A stretch of 53,648 nucleotides of DNA from JBBIMP01 sp037444305 (GCA_037444305.1 JBBIMP010000037.1:1-53648); one strand, 5' to 3'; positions 43,681 through 53,622 are shown, counted from the stretch's first letter. Notes: a model not told the origin generated them from the letters alone. Numbers and translations: made by a program.

Positions 43681-44997
43681 ATGGAACTCTGGGCTCAGGT
43701 CCTCACTTCGGTCGGCAAAAGGGTAAACCGGCAATGTTTCGACACCTGGTTCCGCCCCATCACTTTCGTGCAATGCGATGACCGCACGCTCCATCTGAAG
43801 GTCCCCAACGAAAACTTCCGCTCCTGCCTGCTGGAGAATTACTCCGAGCTGCTTCTGGAAGTCGCCTCCCAGGCCTTGCAGACACCGCTGCGCCTGGACG
43901 TGTCGGTGCAGCAACCGGCGACTCCCAATCCCGAGCCTGCGCCTCCGAAGCCCAACGGCAACGGCGACCTCCCGCTCGTGCTCAATCCCAAGTACACCTT
44001 CGACTCCTTCGTGGTCGGCGCCAGCAACCAGTTCGCCCGCGCGGCCGCCCTGGCGGTGGCCGACCAGCCGGCCAAGGCCTACAATCCGCTGTACATATAC
44101 GGCGGCGTCGGGCTCGGAAAGACGCACCTCATGCATGCGATCGGGCACGAAATCCGGAGGCGCAATCCGAAGCTGCGGCTTTCCTACATGTCCTCCGAGC
44201 GCTTCATGAACGAACTGGTCAACTCCATCCGCTTCGACCACACGATGCTCTTCCGCGAAAAGTATCGCAACATCGACGTGCTGCTGATGGACGACATCCA
44301 GTTCCTGGCGGGCAAGGACCGGACGCAGGAGGAGTTCTTTCACACGTTCAACGCGCTCTACGACGCGCAGAAGCAGATCGTCATCACCAGCGATTGCCCC
44401 CCGCGAGAAATCCCGACGCTGGAGGAGCGCCTCCACTCCCGCTTCGAATGGGGGCTCATCGCCGACATTCAGCCTCCGGATCTGGAAACCAAGATCGCCA
44501 TCCTCAAGAAGAAGGCGGCCACGGACTCCTTCGACCTGCCGAACGCCGTCGCCATGTACATTGCCGGGGGCGTCCGCAGCAACATCCGGGAGTTGGAGGG
44601 CGCCCTTACCCGCCTGACCGCCCGCGCCTCGCTCGACGGGATCGACGCCGCCGAAATCGACGTCGGCTACGCCAGGGAGGTGCTCAGGGACCTCGTCGTG
44701 GAGGAAAAACGGGTCATCTCCTCCGACATGGTCCTCCGGGCCGTATCGGGCTACTTCGGCCTGAAGCCTTCCGCACTCAAGTCCAGGAGCAACTCACGGC
44801 GGATCGCACGGCCCCGGCAGATAGCCATGTTCATCTGCAAGCAGCTGACGGGCCTCTCCCTGCCCCAGATCGGGAAGGACTTCGGCGGAAAGCACCACAC
44901 GACGGTGCTCCACTCCATCCGCAAGGTGGAGGAATTGAGGGCCGAAGATCCCGAGACCGGCACGGCTCTCGCCAAGATTCTTCAGTCCCTGTCTTAG
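43681..44997 (+). CDS. dnaA: Chromosomal replication initiator DnaA
   Basis: 438 residues from the ATG at 43681; upstream in-frame codons give no DnaA-like sequence and no strong ribosome binding site is seen. Domain I starts MELWAQVLTSVGKRV; a Pro-rich linker follows (about 78-97). The AAA+ domain carries Walker A GGVGLGKTH and Walker B LLMDDIQFL. C-terminal domain IV has the DNA-binding signature DFGGKHHTTVLHS. It binds the boxes on both sides of its gene and opens the origin. Confidence 0.97.
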   Translation: MELWAQVLTSVGKRVNRQCFDTWFRPITFVQCDDRTLHLKVPNENFRSCLLENYSELLLEVASQALQTPLRLDVSVQQPATPNPEPAPPKPNGNGDLPLVLNPKYTFDSFVVGASNQFARAAALAVADQPAKAYNPLYIYGGVGLGKTHLMHAIGHEIRRRNPKLRLSYMSSERFMNELVNSIRFDHTMLFREKYRNIDVLLMDDIQFLAGKDRTQEEFFHTFNALYDAQKQIVITSDCPPREIPTLEERLHSRFEWGLIADIQPPDLETKIAILKKKAATDSFDLPNAVAMYIAGGVRSNIRELEGALTRLTARASLDGIDAAEIDVGYAREVLRDLVVEEKRVISSDMVLRAVSGYFGLKPSALKSRSNSRRIARPRQIAMFICKQLTGLSLPQIGKDFGGKHHTTVLHSIRKVEELRAEDPETGTALAKILQSLS

Positions 44998-45016
44998 CGG
45001 TCGCTTTTTCACTCCT

Positions 45017-45263
45017 CGTTCCACAGAGCAGCCCGCTGTCCCTTCATCTCTTAGCCGTGTTTTCCACATTGCCGGCCGGTGGGCTTTTGTGTGGAAAACA
45101 CCGGACCCGGAACTTCCACACGAGACTCCTCTTTCTCACAAGGAACCCCGGGGTTTTTCCACGCGGCAGATGGCTGAGGGACCGGGCTTTCGCCCTCATT
45201 TCCACAAATCCACAGCCACTACTATTTCTTCTAGATAATAGAAAGCATCAATAATTCCCATTG
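45017..45263. other. oriC: Probable chromosomal origin (oriC) between dnaA and dnaN
   Basis: The 407-bp spacer holds at least five to seven DnaA-box-like 9-mers: CGTTCCACA 45017, TTTTCCACA 45060, TGTGGAAAA 45090, ACTTCCACA 45112, TTTTCCACG 45155, ATTTCCACA 45198 and AAATCCACA 45206. They are followed by an AT-rich stretch (45217-45263) in an otherwise GC-rich region, a candidate unwinding element. Location between dnaA and dnaN is the classical bacterial arrangement. Confidence 0.7.
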
Positions 45264-45283
45264 CAGAGGAAAGAAAGTTCCCC

Positions 45284-45312
45284 GTCACACAGAGCCGCCG
45301 ATTTGCTATAAT
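45284..45312 (+). promoter_or_regulatory. dnaN promoter
   Basis: A consensus TATAAT at 45307-45312 with TGC before it (extended -10) and GTCACA 17 bp upstream as a partial -35. About 90 bp before the dnaN start, right after the AT-rich part of the putative origin. Confidence 0.6.
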
Positions 45313-45404
45313 CGCTCGCCTCTGAAGCGCGCGCCTTACGCATGCCATGCGGGGGCGGCGGGACAAGCAGAGTTTCCCGAATCGTTTTCTAAGAGGAGAG
45401 CTTC

Positions 45405-46544
45405 ATGACCAGCCCATCCGCAGACCGGACAGGAATGCAGTTCACCGTCGAGCGCAACGCGCTGCTGAACGAGCTTAGCCTGGTCCAGGGGATCATCGAA
45501 AAAAAGAGCACCATCCCCATTCTCTCCAACATCCTTTTCGAGGCCGAGGGCGAGCGCCTGGATATCACCGCCACCGATCTGGATGTGAGCATCTGCTGCG
45601 GCTGCAAGGCGGAAGTGGAGACGCCCGGCAGCATGACGGTATCCTCGCGGCGGATCTTCGACATCGTGCGCCTGCTTCCCGAGGAGAGCATCATCCGCTG
45701 CAGCCTCCTGGAAAACGACTGGGTCGGCGTCCAATCGGGCAAGTCCGAATACAAGGTCGTCGGCCTGCCACGCGAGAATTTCCCGTCGGTGGCCGAGGGG
45801 CCGGCCACGGGGGTGGCAATCCCGGGGACTGTCCTGAAGGCTCTCATCCAGCGGACGATGTTCGCCATTACGCAGGAGGAGTCCCGGTACGCCCTGAGTG
45901 GAGCGATGCTCATGCTCAAACCGAGGGAGATCCGGATGGTGGCCACCGACGGCCACCGACTGGCCGTGGTGTCGAGGGAGATGGAACTGCCGGACGTTGA
46001 CGGGGAGATCCGCGCCCTGATCCCGCGGAAAACACTGGTCGAGATCCTGAAGATCGTGGGGGAACAGGAACTCCTGGTCATTTTCAGCCGGGACGAGAAC
46101 CACCTGTTTTTCTCCGTCCCCGGCAGAAAACTGGTTTCGCGTGTGCTCGCGGGCCAGTTTCCCAACTACGAGATGGTCGTGCCGCGGGACAACGACAAGC
46201 TGGCGGTTGTTCCGGCGCGCGCCCTGGCCGAGGGGCTGCGCAGGGCCGCGATCATGTCGGATGAGAAGCTCAGGGCGGTCCGAATGGCTTTTGCTCCGGG
46301 ATCTCTCGAGATCACCGCCAGCAGCGCGGAGGCGGGAGAGGCCAGGGAGGTCATACCGGCAGAGTTCAACGCGGGGAAGCTGGAGATCGGATTCAATCCC
46401 TCCTACATCCTTGATTTCCTCAATGTTTGCCACTCCGAATCTGTGAACATCTCCGTGAAGGATGGGGAAACCCAGGGGATGCTCAGCCCGGCGGGCGAAG
46501 GGGATCTCGAATACCGCTACATCGTCATGCCGATGAAGTTTTAG
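45405..46544 (+). CDS. dnaN: DNA polymerase III sliding clamp, beta subunit
   Basis: 379 residues; the ATG at 45405 follows AGGAGAG by 5 bases and is preferred to the internal ATG at 45435 (MQFTVERNALL). Three clamp domains are readable: the first with EKKSTIPILSNIL, the second with KALIQRTMFAITQEESRYALSG-type sequence (split as LIQRTMFAI and EESRYALSG), the third ending MLSPAGEGDLEYRYIVMPMKF (C-terminal YIVMPMKF is typical). It holds the polymerase on DNA. recF begins 2 bp after its stop. Confidence 0.97.
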   Translation: MTSPSADRTGMQFTVERNALLNELSLVQGIIEKKSTIPILSNILFEAEGERLDITATDLDVSICCGCKAEVETPGSMTVSSRRIFDIVRLLPEESIIRCSLLENDWVGVQSGKSEYKVVGLPRENFPSVAEGPATGVAIPGTVLKALIQRTMFAITQEESRYALSGAMLMLKPREIRMVATDGHRLAVVSREMELPDVDGEIRALIPRKTLVEILKIVGEQELLVIFSRDENHLFFSVPGRKLVSRVLAGQFPNYEMVVPRDNDKLAVVPARALAEGLRRAAIMSDEKLRAVRMAFAPGSLEITASSAEAGEAREVIPAEFNAGKLEIGFNPSYILDFLNVCHSESVNISVKDGETQGMLSPAGEGDLEYRYIVMPMKF

Positions 46545-46546
46545 GA

Positions 46547-47692
46547 GTGCAACTACTAGGGCTTCGACTTCACCTGTTTCGCAACTTCCGCGAGCAGGAG
46601 ATTGCCTTCTGCCGGGGCGCCAATCTGTTCTTCGGGCGGAACGGGCAGGGGAAGACCAACCTCCTCGAAGCCATCTATTTCCTGGGCTACGGCAGAAGTT
46701 TTCGCACCGCTTCAGCCAAGGAGTGTATTCAGTTCGGGCAGCAGGGGGGGCGTGTCGAAGGCACGGCCGCACACGGGGGATTACAGCGGCGGCTGGCGGT
46801 GACGCTCTTCCCCTCCGAAAAGCGGCTGTACCTCCACGGAAAACCCGCAAGAGTGGACGAGTTCACGGGAATGCTGCCGGTGATGGCTTTCACTCAGGAG
46901 CACCTGAAAGTGGTCCGCGGGAGTCCGGCCGACCGGCGTGCCTTTCTGGATCGCGCGATCACGGGGATCCAGCCGTCGCACCTGCGGAGCCTGGCATCCT
47001 TCGGGCGGGCTCTGAAGCAGAGGAATACGCTGCTGTGCGCGATCCGCGACGGGCGCGAGAGCGTCGACCGAACGGCCCTGGAAAGCTGGGACGAGAAGGT
47101 GATCGTGGAAGGAGCGAGGATCATGCGCAACCGGGCGGAATATGTAGGGGAGATGAGGAGAAAAATCCCCCGCGGAATGTTCGGGCGCGAGGAATTCGAG
47201 CTCGCATATGCCCCATGCGCGAGCGGCGGAGGGCGGGAAGAGGAATTTGCGGCATTGCTCAGGAAAGGTCTGGCGAAAGCCAGAAGGCGCGACGAGAGAA
47301 GCGGCCACACCTCGGTCGGCCCCCACAGGGATGAGCTCGAAATTCTAGTGGACGGGCGCGCGCTCGCCGCCTTCGGATCTGCGGGGCAGCAGAGAAGCTG
47401 CCTGCTCTCGCTTTACATCGCCCAGCTGGAACTGCACCGCGAACGCCACACCTACTACCCGGTCTTTCTGATGGACGATGTGGAAACGGAGCTCGACCAG
47501 GCAAGGATGATGACCTTCCTGGAATACATCGTGCCCCGAACCCAGACCATGCTGACGACCACAAGGGATCTTTTCACCGGCGGCTTCGACGCCGAAAGCC
47601 GGCGCTTCGAGATACGAAACGGCACCGTCGCCGACGAATTTGACCGGGAAATGCGGCAGGATGGGCCGACCGGGAGCCCGACCGGGAGCTGA
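46547..47692 (+). CDS. recF: DNA repair ATPase RecF
   Basis: 381 residues from the GTG at 46547; no better start lies before the conserved LRLHLFRNFREQEI. Walker A is GRNGQGKTN, the ABC-type signature is GSAGQQRSC and Walker B is FLMDDVETELD. A SMC-like ATPase that helps load RecA at single-stranded gaps. Its position after dnaN, and translational coupling to it, are conserved in many bacteria. The last 20 residues are weakly conserved. Confidence 0.95.
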   Translation: MQLLGLRLHLFRNFREQEIAFCRGANLFFGRNGQGKTNLLEAIYFLGYGRSFRTASAKECIQFGQQGGRVEGTAAHGGLQRRLAVTLFPSEKRLYLHGKPARVDEFTGMLPVMAFTQEHLKVVRGSPADRRAFLDRAITGIQPSHLRSLASFGRALKQRNTLLCAIRDGRESVDRTALESWDEKVIVEGARIMRNRAEYVGEMRRKIPRGMFGREEFELAYAPCASGGGREEEFAALLRKGLAKARRRDERSGHTSVGPHRDELEILVDGRALAAFGSAGQQRSCLLSLYIAQLELHRERHTYYPVFLMDDVETELDQARMMTFLEYIVPRTQTMLTTTRDLFTGGFDAESRRFEIRNGTVADEFDREMRQDGPTGSPTGS

Positions 47693-47772
47693 CCGCCATC
47701 AATCGCTTTAAATCACTGATATGGTTGTTTTTATTGTCTCACCCCAAGGGGCGAAATAAGCAGAAAAATCGC

Positions 47773-47801
47773 TCCGGTCCAGGGCGTTCGTGTGGTATAC
47801 T
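47773..47801 (+). promoter_or_regulatory. Possible gyrB promoter
   Basis: TGGTATACT at 47793-47801 is an extended -10 in the 213-bp recF-gyrB spacer; the -35 (TCCGGT) is poor. Two copies of TGTAAATAAA follow at 47819-47842 within an AT-rich leader. Confidence 0.4.
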
Positions 47802-47905
47802 TTGCGGTCCGGAAATCTGTAAATAAACCATTGTAAATAAACACGTTACTATCAAAAAGAAACCTCCCGCGAACCGGACCGCGGAGTGCTGGCAGGGACG
47901 TCGTC

Positions 47906-50371
47906 ATGGAAGAGAACAGCCGGGCTGTGCAAGAAGGGGCCGGAGGGGAAGGGGCCGAGTTCTCGGGAGAGGAGTACGGAGCCAAGGATATCAAGGTGTT
48001 GGAGGGGCTGGAGGCCGTGAGGATGAGGCCCGCTATGTACATCGGCGCCACCTCGGTCGACGGATTGCATCACCTGGTTTACGAAGTGGTCGACAATTCG
48101 GTGGACGAGGCCCTGAACGGCCACTGCAGCAGGATCGAGGTCTCGATCCATATCGACAACAGCATCACGGTTGTCGACAACGGCCGCGGGATCCCCACCG
48201 AATACCACGAGCAGACGAAGAAATCCGCGGCGGAGACGGTCATGACGGTCCTGCATGCGGGCGGGAAGTTCGACAACCAATCCTACAAGGTGTCCGGAGG
48301 ACTTCACGGCGTCGGCGTGTCGGTGGTCAACGCGCTCAGCGCACGGCTGGATCTGGAAATCTGGAGGGGCGGGAAGGTCTACGAGCAGAGCTACGAACGC
48401 GGACTGGCGGTGACCGATTTCCGGCAGACCGGGACGACGCAGAGGCGCGGAACCAAGATCACCTTCAGGCCCGACGAAAAGGTCTTCGAAACCCTGGAGT
48501 TCAACTTCGACACGATCGCCGGAAGGCTGCGGGAGTTGTCCTTTCTCAACAGGGGGCTGGAGATCGCCGTCGAGGATCTCCGGTCGGAAGAGCGGGCTGT
48601 GTTCAAGTACGAAGGGGGGATCGTCTCTTTCGTCGAACACCTCAACCAGAACAAGACCGCGCTGCACGCCGGCGTCATCTACTTCGAGAGCGAGAGGGAT
48701 GACGTCTTGGTCGAGGCGGCGATGCAGTACAACGACGGCTACGCCGAGAACATCTACACCTTTGCCAACAACATCAACACACATGAGGGCGGCACCCACC
48801 TGATCGGCTTCAAGTCGGCGCTGACCCGCACGATCAATGCCTACGGCCAGGCCAATGACCTGCTGAAGGATCTCAAGGACAACCCGACCGGCGAAGACGT
48901 GAGGGAGGGCCTCGTGGCGGTGATCAGCGTGAAGCTGAAGCAGCCGCAGTTCGAAGGCCAGACCAAGACCAAGCTGGGCAACAGCGAGGTCAAGGGCATC
49001 GTGGAGGCCGTGGTCAACGAGCGCCTGGGGGCATTCCTGGAGGAGAATCCGCCGGCGGCTCGGAGGGTCGTCACCAAGGCGATCGAGGCGGCCCGGGCGC
49101 GCGAGGCGGCGCGCAAGGCGCGCGACCTTACGCGGCGCAAAGGGGCTTTGGACAGCGTGCTGCTGCCCGGCAAGCTGGCCGACTGCCAGGAGCGCGACGC
49201 GAGCCTCTGCGAGCTTTTCATCGTGGAGGGGGACAGCGCCGGCGGCTCGGCCAAGCAGGGGCGGGACCGGAGGTTCCAGGCCATCCTGCCCATCAAGGGC
49301 AAGATCCTCAACGTCGAGAAAGCGCGCTTCGACAAGATGCTGAGCAACCAGGAAGTGGCCACGATGATCTCGGCGATCGGCACCGGCATCGGCTCCGAGG
49401 ACTTCGAGCTGGAAAAGCTCCGGTACCACCGGGTCATCATCATGACGGACGCCGACGTCGACGGCTCCCACATCCGGACGCTGCTGCTCACCTTCTTCTA
49501 CCGGCAGATGCCCGACCTGATAGAGAACGGGCACATCTACATCGCGAGCCCGCCGCTGTACGGCATCCGCCACGGGAAGTCCATCCAGTACCTGAAGAAC
49601 GAGCGGTCGATGGAGGAGTTCCTGATGAACCGCGGCACGGCCGACGTGGTCGTCACGGTCGAAAAGACCGGATTGCAGCTGAGCGGCGCCCGGCTGGTCC
49701 AGCTGCTGAAGGGCGTCAACGAGCACGCGTCCCTGTACGGCAAACTGCGCCGCAGGACGGAGGATGCGCAGCTCCTGACCCGCATCCTGGAATTCGTCGC
49801 CGGAGACGACGCGCTGCTCAAGAACGGCTTCACGCTGCGGCAGCTTTTTGAGGACCGGGAGCTGCTGAGCGAGCTGGGCCGCGTCCTGGAGGAGATCGGC
49901 TACGAGGCGCGGATCGAAGTGGACGAGGAGCACGAGCTGCACTCCCTGGTGGTCGAGAAGGGGCGGGGCGGTTACCGGCTGGGCATCAACTGGGAACTCC
50001 TCTCTTCGGCCGAGTGGCTGCGCCTGTTCCAGCTCTACTCCGAGGTGGCGCCGCTGGAGAAGCCGCCCTTCACGGTCCGCGAGAACGGCAGCAGAGCCGT
50101 CCTGCATTCGAGCGAGGAGCTCCTGCAGCGCATCGTGGTGCTGGGCAAGAAGGGGCTCGCCATCCAGCGGTACAAGGGGCTGGGCGAAATGAACCCCGAC
50201 CAGCTCTGGGAAACCACCATGAATCCGGAATCGCGCACGCTGCTCAAGGTATCGATCGACGACGCGGTTCAGACCGACGCCATCTTCACCATCCTCATGG
50301 GAGACGCCGTGGAACCGCGGCGCCGCTTCATCGAGGAGAACGCCCTCAACGTCCGGAATCTGGATATCTAA
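47906..50371 (+). CDS. gyrB: DNA gyrase subunit B
   Basis: 821 residues; AGGGA lies 7 bases before the ATG. A variable 30-residue N-terminus leads to IKVLEGLEAVRMRPAMYIG. GHKL ATPase: DNSVDEA, DNGRGIP and GGLHGVGVSVVN. TOPRIM domain: EGDSAGGSAKQGRDR and DADVDGSHIRTLL. The region from about 560 to 720 is longer than in short GyrB, as in Gram-negative enzymes carrying an extra segment. With GyrA it introduces negative supercoils. Nine bases separate it from gyrA. Confidence 0.95.
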   Translation: MEENSRAVQEGAGGEGAEFSGEEYGAKDIKVLEGLEAVRMRPAMYIGATSVDGLHHLVYEVVDNSVDEALNGHCSRIEVSIHIDNSITVVDNGRGIPTEYHEQTKKSAAETVMTVLHAGGKFDNQSYKVSGGLHGVGVSVVNALSARLDLEIWRGGKVYEQSYERGLAVTDFRQTGTTQRRGTKITFRPDEKVFETLEFNFDTIAGRLRELSFLNRGLEIAVEDLRSEERAVFKYEGGIVSFVEHLNQNKTALHAGVIYFESERDDVLVEAAMQYNDGYAENIYTFANNINTHEGGTHLIGFKSALTRTINAYGQANDLLKDLKDNPTGEDVREGLVAVISVKLKQPQFEGQTKTKLGNSEVKGIVEAVVNERLGAFLEENPPAARRVVTKAIEAARAREAARKARDLTRRKGALDSVLLPGKLADCQERDASLCELFIVEGDSAGGSAKQGRDRRFQAILPIKGKILNVEKARFDKMLSNQEVATMISAIGTGIGSEDFELEKLRYHRVIIMTDADVDGSHIRTLLLTFFYRQMPDLIENGHIYIASPPLYGIRHGKSIQYLKNERSMEEFLMNRGTADVVVTVEKTGLQLSGARLVQLLKGVNEHASLYGKLRRRTEDAQLLTRILEFVAGDDALLKNGFTLRQLFEDRELLSELGRVLEEIGYEARIEVDEEHELHSLVVEKGRGGYRLGINWELLSSAEWLRLFQLYSEVAPLEKPPFTVRENGSRAVLHSSEELLQRIVVLGKKGLAIQRYKGLGEMNPDQLWETTMNPESRTLLKVSIDDAVQTDAIFTILMGDAVEPRRRFIEENALNVRNLDI

Positions 50372-50380
50372 GACCAAGAC

Positions 50381-52831
50381 ATGGAAGCCGCACAGGAACA
50401 TCTCCCCGTCAACATCATCGACGAAATGCGCAAGTCCTACCTGGACTATGCCATGAGCGTGATCATCGGGCGCGCGCTGCCGGACGCCAGGGACGGGCTC
50501 AAGCCGGTCCACCGGCGCGTGCTCTATGCCATGAACGAGCTGGGGAACACGTACAACAAGCCGTTCAAGAAGTCCGCGCGCATCGTCGGGGACTGCATCG
50601 GCAAATACCACCCGCACGGCGAGAGCGCGGTCTACGACACGATCGTCCGGCTGGCGCAGGACTTCTCGATCCGGCACCCGCTGGTCGATGGGCAGGGGAA
50701 CTTCGGCTCGGTGGACGGGGACAATCCCGCGGCCATGCGGTACACCGAAGTCCGGATGTCCCGCCTCGCCGACGAGCTGCTGGCGGACATCGAAAAGGAC
50801 ACGGTCGACTTCGGCCCGAACTACGACGACTCGCTCACGGAGCCGCTGGTCCTGCCGGCGAAATTCCCGAACCTGCTGGTCAACGGGTCGTCGGGGATCG
50901 CGGTGGGGATGGCGACCAACATCCCGCCCCACAACCTGGGGGAGGTCATCGACGCCACCATCCACCTGCTGGAAAACCCCGATGCCGGCCTGGCGGAGCT
51001 GATGGCGCACGTCCCGGGGCCGGATTTTCCCACCGCCGGGTTCATCAACGGCCGGGAGGGCATCCGGGCCGCCTACGAGACCGGCCGCGGCATCATCACC
51101 ATGCGGGCCCGGGCGGGTTTCGAGCGGATCTCGAGCGAGCGCGAGGCGATCGTCGTCACCGAGATCCCCTACCAGACCAACAAGGCGAAGCTGATCGAAA
51201 AGATCGCCGAGCTGGTCCGGGACAAGCGACTGGAGGGAATCTCCGACCTGCGCGACGAGTCCGACCGCGAGGGGATGAGGATCGTCATCGAGCTGAAGAA
51301 GAGCGAGCTTCCCCCGGTGGTGCTCAACAACCTGTACAAGCTCACGCCCATGCAGTCGAGCTTCGGGATCATCCTGCTGGCCATCGTCAACAACCAGCCC
51401 CGGGTGCTGAGCCTCAAGGAGGCGCTCTCCTGCTTCATCGAGCACCGCAAGGAGGTCGTGCGGCGGCGGACGCGCTTCGACCTGCGAAACGCGGAGCAGA
51501 AGGCCCACATCCTCGAAGGCCTGAAAAAAGCGCTCGAATACCTGGACGAAATCATCGCCCTGATCCGCGCGGCGAAAGAGCCGGCGGCCGCGAAGGAAGG
51601 GCTGGTGGAACGGTTCGGTTTCTCGGCGGCCCAGGCGCAGGCCATCCTGGAAATGAGGCTCCAGAGGCTGACCGGGCTGGAGCGCGAGAAGATCGTCGCG
51701 GATTACGAGGAGACGCTGAAGCTCATCGCGCGCCTGAAGGAGATCCTGGCCAGCGAAACGGTCCTGCGGGGCGTCATCATCGGCGAGCTGGAGTCGCTGC
51801 GCGACACGTACGCCAACCCGCGGCGGACCGAGATCAGGGGCGAGGAGCCGGACATCACGCCGGAGGACCTGATCGCCGAGGAGGATGTGGTCATCACCGT
51901 TACGCACAGCGGCTACATCAAGCGGACCAGCGCATCCCTGTACCGCGCCCAGGGGCGGGGCGGAAAGGGCCGCAAGGGCATGACCGCCCGCGAGGAGGAC
52001 TTCATCGACCATGTGTTCGTGGCCTCGACCCACAGCTATATCCTCTTCTTCACGAACCGGGGCCAGGTATACTGGCTGAAGGTCCACGAGATCCCCGACG
52101 TAGGGACCGCCGGCAAGGGCAAAGCCATCGTCAACCTGGTCCATCTCTCCAAGGAGGAGAAGATCGCCGACATGGTCTCGGTGCGGGACTTCGACCCCGA
52201 CACCTACGTGCTGATGGCCACGCGCAGCGGCTACGTGAAGAAAACATCGCTTTCGGACTACTCCAATCCCAGAACCACCGGCATCATAGCCATCTCCGTG
52301 CCCGAGGAGGATGAGCTGATCGGCTGCCGATTGACCGGCGGCGCCCACGACGTGCTTCTCGCCACCAGGAAGGGAAAGGCCATTCGCTTTGGCGAGGGGG
52401 ACGTCCGCCCCATGGGGCGGACGGCGCGAGGGGTCAAGGGGATCCGGCTGCGCAAGGGTGACGCTGTGGTCGGGATGTCCACGTTCACCGAGGACGGGCA
52501 GATCCTGACCGTGACGGAGAAGGGGTACGGCAAGCGCACGCCGGTGCAGGAATACCCGAAACAGCACAGGGGCGGCGCAGGCGTGATCAACGTCAGGATC
52601 GGCGGGAAAAACAGCCAGGTGGTCAATACCTGCCACGTGAACGAGGAGAGCTCGCTCATGATCATCACCGCCCAGGGCCTGCTCATCCGGCTGCACGCCG
52701 CCGACATCCGGCTGACGCAGAGCCGCGCCGCGGTCGGCGTGAAGTGCATCGACCTGGGCGCCGAGGATTACGTTGCCAGCCTGGCCGTGATTGCCGAAGA
52801 GGAGGGCGGGGAAGAAGAGGGCGCCTCGTGA
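50381..52831 (+). CDS. gyrA: DNA gyrase subunit A
   Basis: 816 residues. The breakage-reunion domain opens IIDEMRKSYLDYAMSVIIGRA, and the catalytic Tyr is in AAMRYTEVRMS. The quinolone-pocket residues read HGESAVYDTIV, with Ser and Asp in the usual drug-sensitive positions. The C-terminal beta-pinwheel has a GyrA-box-like QGRGGKG (canonical QRRGGKG), needed for wrapping DNA. C-terminus acidic (EEEGGEEEGAS), as often in GyrA. Its stop overlaps the start of the lipoprotein gene. Confidence 0.95.
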   Translation: MEAAQEHLPVNIIDEMRKSYLDYAMSVIIGRALPDARDGLKPVHRRVLYAMNELGNTYNKPFKKSARIVGDCIGKYHPHGESAVYDTIVRLAQDFSIRHPLVDGQGNFGSVDGDNPAAMRYTEVRMSRLADELLADIEKDTVDFGPNYDDSLTEPLVLPAKFPNLLVNGSSGIAVGMATNIPPHNLGEVIDATIHLLENPDAGLAELMAHVPGPDFPTAGFINGREGIRAAYETGRGIITMRARAGFERISSEREAIVVTEIPYQTNKAKLIEKIAELVRDKRLEGISDLRDESDREGMRIVIELKKSELPPVVLNNLYKLTPMQSSFGIILLAIVNNQPRVLSLKEALSCFIEHRKEVVRRRTRFDLRNAEQKAHILEGLKKALEYLDEIIALIRAAKEPAAAKEGLVERFGFSAAQAQAILEMRLQRLTGLEREKIVADYEETLKLIARLKEILASETVLRGVIIGELESLRDTYANPRRTEIRGEEPDITPEDLIAEEDVVITVTHSGYIKRTSASLYRAQGRGGKGRKGMTAREEDFIDHVFVASTHSYILFFTNRGQVYWLKVHEIPDVGTAGKGKAIVNLVHLSKEEKIADMVSVRDFDPDTYVLMATRSGYVKKTSLSDYSNPRTTGIIAISVPEEDELIGCRLTGGAHDVLLATRKGKAIRFGEGDVRPMGRTARGVKGIRLRKGDAVVGMSTFTEDGQILTVTEKGYGKRTPVQEYPKQHRGGAGVINVRIGGKNSQVVNTCHVNEESSLMIITAQGLLIRLHAADIRLTQSRAAVGVKCIDLGAEDYVASLAVIAEEEGGEEEGAS

Positions 52832-53604
52832 TGCTCCGGCGGCTCGCCCTCTGCCTGCTGCTCCTCCCCCTGGCCGCGTGCCAGTCGGACGCCGCACGGG
52901 TGGCCGAGCTGGCGGAGGCCCGCTGGAGAAAAGGGGAATACGACGAAGCCATCCGCCTGAACCTCATGCTCTACGACCAGGACCCGGGCGGCAGACAGGC
53001 GGCGCAAGCCCTGCTGAACATCGGCAACATCTACTACCTAAACCTGCGGGACCTTCCCAAGGCCATCGAGTACTACAACCGGCTTGCCGGCGAGTTTCCC
53101 GGGCGGGCCGAGGAGTACAAGGCGCGGCTCCAGCTTGCCGGAATCTACGCCAACGAGCTGGGCGACCTGACGCAGGCAATTTCGGAGTACGACCGCATCC
53201 TCGAGTGGGAGGATCTGGAGAACAGGCCCGAGGTGCAGTTCGAACGCGCCAACGCCTACTTCAAGAAGGAGGATTTCGAACGGGCGCTGAGGGAGCTGCG
53301 GCGGATCGAGGAATCCGGCATCACGGGCCATTTCCAGGACAAAGTGCTCCTCAAGATCGGGAGCATCTACCAGATCCGGAAGCGGTTCGAGGAGGCGGTG
53401 GCGCCTTTCGAGAGGGTGGCCGAGTCCCCGTGCCTGGAGTGCCGCCGCCAGGCCATACTGAGCCTGGCCGACACCTACGAAAACCTCTTCGACTTCGACC
53501 GGGCCATCGAGACAATTCGCCGGCTCGACCGGTCTGAGGAGAACGACGAACTGATCAGCCGCGAGGTCGCGCGGCTGGAAAGCAAGCGCCGCCGCATAGG
53601 CTGA
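52831..53604 (+). CDS. TPR-containing outer-membrane lipoprotein, BamD/YfgL-type organisation
   Basis: 257 residues from the ATG at 52831 (TGATG overlap with gyrA). Lipobox LAAC with Cys17 after a short hydrophobic signal. Helical repeats follow (KGEYDEAIRLNLMLYDQDP, AQALLNIGNIYYLNLRDLPK, LAGIYANELGDLTQAISEYD, KKEDFERALRELRRIEE). The layout resembles BamD and tol-pal-associated TPR lipoproteins but no BamD-specific motif is certain. Likely a periplasm-facing scaffold. Confidence 0.8.
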   Translation: MLRRLALCLLLLPLAACQSDAARVAELAEARWRKGEYDEAIRLNLMLYDQDPGGRQAAQALLNIGNIYYLNLRDLPKAIEYYNRLAGEFPGRAEEYKARLQLAGIYANELGDLTQAISEYDRILEWEDLENRPEVQFERANAYFKKEDFERALRELRRIEESGITGHFQDKVLLKIGSIYQIRKRFEEAVAPFERVAESPCLECRRQAILSLADTYENLFDFDRAIETIRRLDRSEENDELISREVARLESKRRRIG

Positions 53605-53606
53605 GC

Positions 53607-53622
53607 ACGTGTTTGAACACGT
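53607..53622. repeat. 16-bp perfect palindrome after the lipoprotein gene
   Basis: ACGTGTTTGAACACGT starts 3 bases after the stop. It can form a 6- to 7-bp hairpin, but no T run follows before the window ends at 53648. It may be a terminator stem or an operator. Confidence 0.4.

Noticed and set aside
47852..52897. A 1,681-codon open frame opposite gyrB and gyrA
   Set aside because: It spans two conserved genes and their boundary; no motif, and gyrase coding is unequivocal.
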